DNA from: Platerodrilus igneus
Lineage: Eukaryota > Arthropoda > Insecta > Coleoptera > Lycidae
NCBI GenBank assembly: GCA_036346225.1
Contig: JARFIW010000999.1
Span: forward strand, 5,625,001 to 5,689,000
Direction: 5' to 3'
DNA: 64,000 nt
Shown one piece after another: positions 43,630 through 55,600 of this stretch (position 1 is its first letter; the number at the start of each line of letters is the position of its first letter). The notes beneath the pieces were generated by a model. That model made no database searches, was not told where the DNA came from, and saw nothing but the letters and a program-made list of their open reading frames with translations. The translations under genes were made by a program, and so were the position numbers.

Positions 43630-46600
43630 ATGAGTGCCAATTCTACCCATCAAACAAGTGATGTTATCTTTAAAATTTATAATAATCAAGTTGATTTTAA
43701 TCCTATTACAAATTCAACAAGTAATAATGCACCAAGCGCCATTCCAGAGGTGGCCGAACAAGATGATTTATCCGATCAACCCGATAGCATTTTATGTATT
43801 TTATGGAAAAATGGTAAAGTAGGAGCAGCATTTTATAAAACTAGTCATCAAGAGGTATAACAAAGAGTTTTAATTGATCTTGTTTATATACGAAGTACTT
43901 TTCAGTTGTACGTTTTGCAAGAAATGGTCGATTCATCACCAGAATTTATAGCGGTTAGAACTTTGTATAGAGAGGTTAATCCCTGTCATACAATTACTAT
44001 AGGAAACCCATCAAGGCACGATTTGTTTATGAATTGTTTAAATAGCTTAGCAAGTGATGTAACAGGTGAAACAACTGTAGAATCTTGCAATACTTCGAAT
44101 TTACCTGCAAATCTCAGCTTTTTGAATCTTAAAGAGTACTGTAAGTATAATAAGTACATTTGTTGATTATACACTAGAGGGAGCAAGTAGTCAATTAGTG
44201 GCGTCCTTTGTTTTCGTAAGTTTGCGTATTTGTTCCAGAGTCATTCAAACAAACTGTTTGGGCTGCCCTATAACGGGTACGATCCGAACTATAGTAGGCG
44301 GGAAGTTTAAATAATACCCTTATCTTATTCAATATAATCATTGGTTTGCTTATTGAATTTTACTTAAAATATCTTTATGGTGGTAAAATCAGCAAAGAAT
44401 ATTTTAAATAAAATTTGTTTCAATGCAAATTAATGTGACTGAATTTAATTTGTGCATAAACATGTACATTTATAATTTGCATGCATTTTCCACAATATTC
44501 CAACTATAACATTAAATGTAATTTGAGGATTGTGAAGAACAGAATTCACATTGTTGATTGAATTTTGCTTTTAAATGTAGATCCCATTTGTATGAGTTGT
44601 TAATGAACTCTTGGAGTCGAGTATTCAATAATTTTATTATTGATAATGATAACTGTAGGAAGTTAAACTCAATAATAATCAGTTGCATTTATTTAGCAAC
44701 CTATTGCACATAATTCTTATTCAAACGATTATTACAAATTTCTTATATATTTAACACTCGATACTACAAATACCTACAAACATTAGCTTCCTTTAAATGT
44801 TTTGGGAAAGAATTAAACACTAAATAATCAGGCACATGTTTTCATTTTACATTTTAAATATTAGTTTTAGCACATTAAAAGTGAAACTGCATCAGTGCCG
44901 TCTTAACGCAAAGGCCTACGAGACCCAGGCCTATGGCCTCCTCGCTATAGTGTATACGAAGTTTCGGACTTAAAAACCAGCCTGTTCCAATTTAAAAATA
45001 ACTCGTTCTTATTATAATATAACTACAGGCTGATTATACATTATCTTTGCTGTACAATAGGCAAGTGTGCGTTAAGAAAGTAGGGAGACCGGTTTCGCAA
45101 GTGGATGCAGACAAACCTTGATTTTCGAGTAAGATTGACAATGAACGATTGTGTAACAGAATAATATGAAGCACTCTCTGATCAAGTTCCTAGAATCTAA
45201 ACTTAACACACTGGAGTAGCATTTATTTATTTATTGCCCAACAAGCATTACATCCAGTTATAGGACAACACAAAACCTAAATAACAAAATGTAGTGAACT
45301 AACTAAGTGTAAACATAACAAAATACTCTATTGTTAATCTATATTGTACTACCTTAAAAGTATTGTAGTAATGCGAATCGGTAATTAATAACAACACACA
45401 AAAAAAAAGAAGTTTAACGACACTAAACGAGTAACAGTAATTCCTTTAGAGTGCATATGTGAATATCAATATCCGTATCCAGTAAATTACAGTTACGACA
45501 CATACATGTAGGTATGGAGAATTCTAAGGATTTGCATGCAAAGTAAGCTGGTACATGAAATTGGATTATGGACAGCAAATAAGGACAGTCCAGTTTGTTA
45601 TGTAAGAGATTGTGCAACCAAGTCAGACTATTCAAGATTCTTCTACGGTGCAGTGTATGAAAATCAAATTGAGTCAATAATGTCGTGTGGCAATACCCTT
45701 GAGGTGAATAGACTCCATTTGTTCTAAAAGCTAAATATTTTAATAGCCTTCTTTGAATTGATTCAGTTTTACGTATTTGATAATCATACGTGGGATACCA
45801 AATCAATGAACAATATTCAAGTTTGCTTCGGACCAGAGAGTAGAAAAGGTTAGTTATAACTTGAGTTTGTAAAAACTTTGCAAGTACATATAATAAATCC
45901 TAATACCTTCACTGACGAATGACATGTTCCATTAATATGTACAATAAATGTAAACTTTTTGTCGAAAATAACACCAAGATCCTTAATGGCTGTACATCGA
46001 GATAGTAACTCGCTCTAAATGTCATAGCTAAATATTATCGGCTCACGTTTGCGAGTGTATGTAATGACCTTGCATTGAGTAATATTTAAACATAAACTAT
46101 TCTTATCACACCAGTCCCTAACAATATTCATATCCTGTTGAATTAGCAGACAGTCCTGAATTGAATTGATCATAGTAAAGATCTTTAGATCACCAGCAAA
46201 TAATAGGTGCTTGCAAAATAACTCGTCAAATAAATCATTTACAAAAAGTAGAAATAATAGAGGCCCAAGATTAGACCCTTGCGGGATACCCGATTAAGGA
46301 ATAATAGGATCCGACGAAGAATTGTTGTAAGTTACGGTCTGAAGTAGAGATATGACGAAAAAAGTTTTAGGAGAGAGCTGCTGAATCTAAAATTATTAAG
46401 CTTCTCGATAAGCAATTCAAATGATATAGAATCAAATACTTTAGATATGTCCGTGTAAATGACATCAACTTGACCTTGCGCATCCAGAACTAGCAGTGAA
46501 GTGTGTTATAGTACAAATCACGAAAGAATGAATTCATAGTTTTCTGAGTTAAAAACAGACATACCTTTAAAGAATCTATAGGAGTATATTTAATGCATAA

Positions 46601-49600
46601 GATTTAAAAGTATGTCGTTTTTAATTCAGCAATCTATGATGTGAATTCATTCTTTCGTGATTTGTACTATATACAGGCCAGATTGGTAGTGGTGAAGTGC
46701 TGAGTCATAAAGCCATGTTGAGTTGTAGTTATATAACTCTTAATCAGCAGCTAAATGCAAAGTTATTTAGCACACTGGTGGGCCTGTAGTTTCTTATATC
46801 ACCGGGATCACCATTTTTTAGGATAGGGTTGATCTTTGCTACTTTCCATGCCTGCAGAAAAATTGAAGTTTGTACGACAATGTTAAAAATTCGGGTAAGT
46901 GGTTTAATAAAAACAGCTGAACAATCTTTTATAAAAAAGCTAGGAATTTGATCTTGGCCAGCAGTGTTTTTATTTTTAAGTTTACGTATTGCGTTTTATA
47001 CATGGCATATTAACAAGCAAAATTCTACATGTCAAAGGTTGTTAGGAGGTGTTACAACATATACATTATTAAAGTAATCTCTAAATGCATCGACTATTCT
47101 GTCTGGCGATGAAAATGTGTCACTGCCATTGTGCATAGAACTAGGTATACGAGACCTGCACTTTTTAGAGTTCATAAAGTTCCAAAATGGATTAGAATTA
47201 GTAGAGAGTGATAGTGAATCTTCAACGTTCTTTAGATAGGTTTTATAACAATGCCTACGAGTCTCGTGTAATCAACTTTTCATGCTCTGGTGTTTGTGAG
47301 GACATTTGGATTTCCGTATTGAAAGTGAATTGTAAGTGCATTTTTATCTGTTGCGTGTATGTACCTCCCTATGTGTCGTTTGATTACTTAACTTTACATC
47401 TTAACAAGATTATGGAGATAGTACTTAATCACCCCAACAATGATTTTATTATACTAGGCGATTATAACTTACCGGAACTAATTTGGTCTGTGAACACAAA
47501 TCCTACATTTTATAAAGCACAGAACATTATAACCAGTCTTAGTGAAATCTTCATTGATACTTTTACTTTGCTAAACTTAAAACAATTTAACGGGATTGTC
47601 AACCTTAATAATAAAACACTAGACCTTGTCTTATCGACAAGGGAAGGTATTATAGTGAACCACTGCGATAACCCGTTTGTTCCCAAGGATGTACACCATA
47701 AAGCACTAGACATAACCTTTCCAGCACGTAAACTAGTAACGAAATCTGTTATCTCTTATAATAAATCAGATTTTAAAAGGTGTGATTATAATAAAATAAT
47801 AATGGACCTAAATTCTAATGACTGGCAGAGTTTATTTAATAGCGATACATCTGTTGATGAGTATACACACATCTTGTATGACATGTTAAACAATTCGATT
47901 AGGAAACATGTTCCGTATAGAAATGTAAAAAAATACAGGTTTCGACCATGGTTCACACACGGCACTATTAAATGTATCAACGAAAAAAAAGCTCATACTC
48001 GGTGAAAAAATATAAAAATAATTTGGATTATGATAAATTTTTATTATTAAGGAAGTGCAGTAAACAGCTTATCAAGACCGACTATAATCAATACATAGTC
48101 CATACGAAAAGTCAAATAAAATCAAAAGTTAAGAAATTCTGGTCGTTTACACAGCAGAAAAAGAAAATTAATACCATACCCACTACCATGTACTTTAATG
48201 ACAAATGTCATCTGATAGTTCTGAAATATGTAACATGTTTAGAGAACATTTTCACTCGGTCTACGAACCTCAAACTGTTTCTACTCCGTCACATTGAGAT
48301 GTGTACAAATTTAATAAAAATTCTGTTTTACACACTTTTGAAATTACCCATGACGAGTTAATGGAAGCACTTAACAAATTAGATGTAACTAAGGGCCCTG
48401 GTCCTGACAGGATTCCTCAAATTTTATATATGAATGTCGCAAAGCACTAATAGGTCCATTGCTTAGCATTTATAATAAAGCCCTAGATGAGGGTTGTTTT
48501 CCATCGATATGGAAAAAGGCATTTATAACCCCTATTCTTAAGAATGGTGATAAAAATAATGTAAAAAATTATAGACTGATATCCATACTTGATACTTTTA
48601 CAAAAATTTTAGAATTTATAATTACCAAGCAACCTTTTTTCAAAATAAAAAATCATATCAAGTTTCAACATGGATTTTACACTGGGCGGTCTACAGTAAC
48701 TACTTTGATATCATTCATTCAAGATGTTACTGATCAAATGGATAGTAGAACTCAAGTGGATGCTGTATATACCGATTTCTCTAAAACATTTGACAAGCTC
48801 CGATTCCAACTTCTGGTTCTTAAATTGAAGAGGATTGCTACGGGTAGTATGTTATTAAAATTTCTTTATTCATATCTGACATCACATCAACAGTGCATTG
48901 TGGCAAACAACCAACAGTCAGATTGGTTCTTAGTAAGCTCCGGTGTTCCGCAAGGTTCACATATAGGCCCCTTGCTCTTCATTATATTTATCAATGATAT
49001 TTCAGACTGTTTTAAGCATTCTAAATTTTTACTGCATACAGACGATCTGAAAGTCTACTTACCTATAAATTCAATAAATGATTGTCACTTTTTACAACAT
49101 GATTTGGATAAATTATCTAATTTCTGCCATAAAAATAAAATTTCACTAAATATAGATAAATGCTGCAAAATCTCTTTTACACGTAACAGAACAATTATCA
49201 GTAATGCTTATCATCTAGATGGTTAAATATTGAAAAGTGAGGCTATTGTCAAAGATCTCGGTTTCACTCTTGATGCAAAAAAGACATTTGAAACGCATAT
49301 ACATAATATTGGTAACAAAGCGTGTCGTAACCTAGGTTTCATCCTAAGATTAACCAGGAACTTTAAAAATCCTTCATCTTTAATTTTACTATTCAATTCT
49401 TATGTTAGCACTCATTTAGAATATTCTGCAATTATTTGAATGCCCTTTTACCATAAATATACAGTTCGTATCAAGCGAATTAAAAAAAAAATTAGTAATA
49501 GTTTAAACTATAGATTCAATAGATATTTATACCATACCGCCCTATGAATCAAACCTCGGCTTTTACAATCTATGTCCGCTAGCAAAAAGAAGGTTCATCA

Positions 49601-52600
49601 CTGAGCAAATGTTTCTTTTTAGAATTTTACATGGCGTGATTGATAGCGAGTTCTTAGTCAGAGCCTTGTGTTTTTACATTCCTGTATACCCTGTCCGAAA
49701 CCCTCTATTTGCTTTAGAACACTGTAACACCAATCACGGTTTAAATGCTCCATTCACAAGAATTATGCGTAATTACAATAATTACTTACACAGCACCAAC
49801 CTGGATATATTTAGCTTTAGTCTTCGAAAATTTAAACGCTATTTAATACAAATGTTTTAACATTGAATTTGTTGAGTTTAAAATTTGTAGAAACGTCTTA
49901 TTTGTATTATGTTAAATATAGATTATTTTAGTCTTATACTAGTTGTTTAGTTTTATAATCATTTATTTTTTACTACATCAAAGCTATTAATAATTAAGTT
50001 TGAATTTGTAAAATTCCGTTGTCACTGCGGTATTGTACAGTTGTGGCACCTCCATTGGAAGATATACCTTCAGTTTGGTGTCCTTTATTGTAAATAAATA
50101 AAAATAAATAAATAAATTAAAAAAATATCGCATCAACATGCAATCAACGAGGCTACAGCAAGGCAACAAGAGCAATAATAGAAGCTAATAGGAAACTCCA
50201 CCTGAGGACCTAGGACCTGCGGTATCAGGAGAAAAATACCTAGGTAAGTGCTAGCTTCATTAACTATCGACATATTTCGTCGCCTCAGGAATTTAATCCC
50301 CCCAAGTAAATTTGAGGCTATTTAATTGTGGTATTTAACTCTGAATGTGTGGTGTAAGGGTAACAATGTTCTTCTGCATTTGACAGTATTCATTGCCTCT
50401 TCGATATGCAAGTTAAAAATTAAAGGGGATAGGGCACATCCCTGTCTCATCCCTTTCATAATATTTACTTCTCTACATTCCAACTCTAATTCTATTACAG
50501 CTATTTGCTTTTTTTATGAACAATGTGCTATTGCTCGTAAATCATTTTTGAGTATTTCGAATGTTTTTCCCATTTTATAGTGTTGAATGCTTTTTCCAGA
50601 TCTACAAACCCCACATACACGCTTTTTCCTTTTTCTATTATTTTCTCCTTTATCACCTTTTAACACTAAAGTGGCTTCCCATGTTCTCCTGTTTTGCCTG
50701 AACCCAAATTGATCTCCTATTATTTCTTCAGCTCGTTTTGTCATGTCTTTGTACAATTCTAGTTAATATTTTTGACATGTGTGCTGTCAAACTTATTGTT
50801 CGAAATTTTTTACAACTATCCGCACCTCTATTTTTTGGTATGGTGACTATGGGATTACATTTGAAATCTTTGTGTGTCTCGCCTGTTTCATACAATTATA
50901 TAGCTTACAAATTGGAAGAGATGTTCCGTTACTGCTTATTCAATGGCTTTTAAAGTATCTGCTTGTACCTTATCTATACCAGGTGTCTTATTAGTTTTCA
51001 AATTCTTTAATGCTGATTCAAACTCATCTCTAAGTATAGGATATCCCAATGCGTTCTTTTTAATGTTTGATTCCTGTTCTAGTGCTGCTAGTTCCTATCC
51101 TACATGTAAATTATATATTCTTGCCATCTAACCATTTTCTCTACATTTTCTATGATAATTTCTCCTTCCATGCCCTTATATTTTTGCTATATGGTTTTAT
51201 ATCCCTAAAATGCATTCTAATTAATTTGTATGCTTCATTAGTCTTTCTTATTTCCATCTTAGTTTGTACCTCTTTGCATTTTTCATCAATCCGTTGTTCT
51301 TTCTTTAGCTGTCCTGCATTATAATATTAATGTGTGCCAATTTTAATGAAATGCATTTTATTAATGTTGGCAGACATGAGTATGGTAATGTAAACATTTT
51401 CTTGAAGTTTCTCCATGGTTTTCTTAGCATGGAGAAAGTTTAAATAGTTAGAATGTAATCTTTTTGTGCATGCAATGTAATTAATTTTCTTCCCTATTTG
51501 AATTTGTAATTTAGTTTATTATTATGTTAACCTGAAGATAAGCCCAGCTATGGCTTGAAGCAATTGTAGTTATGTTAATTTCAGCTATTAAAATTAATAG
51601 GGAGACAGTTTGATATTTTTTATAATTCGGAATATTCCTTGTAATTGTAAAAATAAGATTCACTACTTTTTAGGTTTTACTATTCGAATGTGTTTGCCTA
51701 TAGCTTCTCTGTAGTTAAAGAAATGTCATCTTTGTTAAAAATTTTTACTAATTTAAAGCCAATCTTGTATTGTTTTTGAATACTGAAACAAATATATACA
51801 TATATTTAAACATTAATACAATACCTTGTGTAGACTTATTACACCCAAGTTGTAGAAGTCATGAGTCTAACGTCTTCTAACTTCATCAAGAACTCCATCA
51901 AGACTTACATGTTCTGTAAATCTTATTGCAATTAAAAATATAGAAAGGATATTTTATTAAAGGCAGCCTACAAAACGTTGTCCAATGAAGATCATGAATT
52001 TGACACTATTTGTAGGATACTAGCATTCAAACTTAGAAGAATGGAAGTTGGACAAAAAAATATTGCCGAATATTTATTAAAGTTGGTTTTGTACTTTGGT
52101 GTACAAAATGAAATAAACGACAGTCAAAAATTATAATATAAGCATCGAAAATACAAATCCTTCAACATCTGGGAAATATAAATTTTTTAATCATCTCCAA
52201 CTAGTTAACTGGAACTTTATGAATGATAATAGTCTGTCCATTAATGACAAATGTACTAACTTTATGTCTATAATTGCTTCTGCCGCTGATCTATGTTTTC
52301 CTATCAAGCACGTAGATATTGAATAACAGTTCCAAAAAAGTTGTCAATTGGTTTACGGATGACCTACAAAAGATGCATGATAATTACGTACTTCATGTTG
52401 AATTCTATGCTACTTTTCCTAGTGCAGAACTCAAACTGCATGTTAATAAATTAAAATATGTTTATCGTCATGCATTCAAAAATGCTAAAATTAATGCCTA
52501 TGACAACTACATTCTTAGAGCTAATAGTAATAATAAAAGAAAATGGGATTTGACCAATAATTTCAAAGGTTCTAAAAACAGACCCAATGATAGGAACACT

Positions 52601-55600
52601 CATTTCTCAGCTGATGACTTCAACTATTCTTTTATTGATTCTGTTGCATAAATCTTATCCAATTTATCGAATACTAACACCAGTCGCACAACTACTTATA
52701 CACATTGTTTCTCTGGTTTGGTACCTTCTTTTCATTGAAGAAGTTTGTTACGTTAATTCGAGGCAGCCACGTTGGGCGCCAAATTTATTCTACGTTGACT
52801 CGTAGCCGTGCGTCACACAAAAATATCAAGGAATGACCGGGCTCAATTTGGAGATTAGGGGGTTGTAGAAAGCAGACTGACATATAATGTATGCGGCTGT
52901 AAGGAATTAGTGACAATACCTGCAATAAAAATAGTCAAGCAACCTGAAATAAAAGAATAAGCATAGCATGCTGATCAAGCATAAATTATTCAGTACTTTG
53001 TAGAATGTAAATAAATCATTGGATAATCTATATAATATAATCACGATAAAAGCATTACAAAAATTTTTATCACAAAGTGAGGTAATATTGGGGAGTAGCA
53101 GAAACGTTTCCTCACACACCAATTAAACATAAATCAGACAAAATGTTAACAAAAGATAAATAGATAAGACACAATTGATATGAGCAATCCAGTAGCATTG
53201 ATTTTTTTTCTTTCCTGTCCAAATATTCAAATTACTCAAACTAATTTGTTTTGTTTTTCTTTTTTTTTTGTTTCTTAATAGCATGCAATTCTATTGTAAA
53301 AGGTATCAGAACGACAAAGATATGGCAAAACAACGGATATATATATTTAAAGTAATAACAAGTAAGAAATAGTTCAACTTACAAAAAGTCCTTCAGTAAC
53401 GCTTCCTTGCAATTGAAGTGTGGGATTCACGATGTCCTGCACTAACGAAGCACTTCACCCTTGACTGTGAGGGTGTTGATTGAATTTCTTACACTTTACA
53501 CTAATCACACCTACGTATTTCACTGGTGTTAGCAGCAGACATTATCATGCTGATGGAACTATGTAGCATTGATAAATTTCTTGTTAATTCTATTTCCTGA
53601 GACAATAATTTCGAAATATTTGGTAACACAAATCGTAAAAAAAATGGTAATAAAAATTTAGAATCACGGGCTTTCAAGGCACGATGTAATGCATTAAACT
53701 AACAGTAACGTGAGGTGTTTTATTTGCTACCTATGGTAACAAAGAAAAATCTAATGCTTTTGAATAACGAAATTTGCGCAAACAATGATCTATTTTAGAT
53801 TCTTTGGGGTTAGAAAATTCAGAAACTACAGTATCAACTGTCTTTACTTGTGAATGAGATACATGTTTATAAGAAGCAACTTTTTTTTTCCAGATTTTTT
53901 TTTTGGAAATTTGATCTTCACGTCGACTAATGCAAACTAGCCCATCTGCTAAACCTGCTACAACTGTATCATCATTTTTTTTTTAGAAACACTCAAGCTT
54001 AAAACTGTATTTGGATAATCCAAAGTATGCACTACTCTGATAAAAAAAGGGACCACGAAAACTAGATCGCACACATAGTTCAAATATAAAAAGACAAATC
54101 AACTAAAAAAACAATCAATAAAGCACGTGCAAACACTAAGCAAGTCCGTCAAATGCTCCGCAAAACACGCGTGCAGGTCGAGTCCAACAAGTTCTACCAC
54201 TTTTATTTCCAACAGAAAATCAACAAAAAACAATTAGTAAAGCAACGCGTATCACTAAAACCGTCTGTCGATTTTCCGTAAAACACGTTCGCCTATAAAG
54301 CATACTTCCTTTAAATGGAATTAGAACTACACTGCACTACAGTTAATATACAACTTTTATTTCACCAGAAAACCAACTAAAATCGTGTCGTGCTTGTTCA
54401 TGAACAATTCGAAAATTTATACCGCATTAATTCTCACTATTTTCAAAGCAAAAAGGAAACAGTATTTTTAACGTAATTAATATATAGGAACGAAGAACAA
54501 ACTACAACTGCTCTCTAATCTGTTTATATTCAATCGTTGTTACCATAACCTCTTATTGACTATTATCTCGAGTTCGATAATAACATAAGGAACAAAACTT
54601 ATACGACGAATAATCCAATTTAAAATTCGTTCCTTGCAATTTATTTATTAATGAAAATTAATCTATTTTTAATTAATACACACGAGTTAAATTGCATACA
54701 ATTCTGAATTATTCTGAAGTATTTACTTTATACAAACAGCGATCCCAAAGAAACGACGCATTCGCCCAAGGAGTTAATAAATACAAAATATAGAAATAGT
54801 AGTTACCTGAATGTATTTACGAATTGGGTAGTGTAAAATGTTAAACTACAAAATGCACGTTACAAGTTTCTTTCACCTATGTACGTGATGTTATCTTAGC
54901 GATGAGGAATTCCCAATCGAAGGATTTGTTTAATATTAACATCTCTTTAGTTAAATCAGTTATCAACAGTATTCTTATTCCGCTAACCAAATTATTTAAT
55001 ATTTGTTATTCACATTAGTGATTCACACATGTTTCATTATAAATAAAAAAATAAAAAAAAAATAAATAACATCTGCTAATACAGCTTTGAATCAAATAAC
55101 TTATCAAAGAAACACATAAGACATGATGGCACCACTTCCTAAGGCACAAAATGAAAATGTGAGTTTACGTTTTCAGTTAATGAACTATTTAAATTTGAAA
55201 TAAATGTTTTACAAACATTTGTTATACGAATTGTAGAACAATGTTCATATTCCATGCTCTTTGGGATCATTTTCACTGTTTTTGAAGCAATTAATTCTAA
55301 TTGTACTTTTAGTTGTAATTCAAGATCTTACATGCCTATTTATTGCATTCATTCAACGTGTGTTGGTGCTTCCTCCCCTTTACATGGTACACAAAACCTT
55401 CAGTTATAATCCTTAACCTTTTCAGTATGATCTGAAGCATCTGTTCCCACCAAAGATTTGAGCAATATGGTAATCCAGCTTGCTGTGCTTTCCTTTAATC
55501 TACATAGTTATATCTGTTATTAGGAGTTTTGTCCTTCTTGTTTTTCCTGTCTGTGCACTCTATTTTTTTGCCAGTTTTTATTATTTCATGCTTTTTGATT

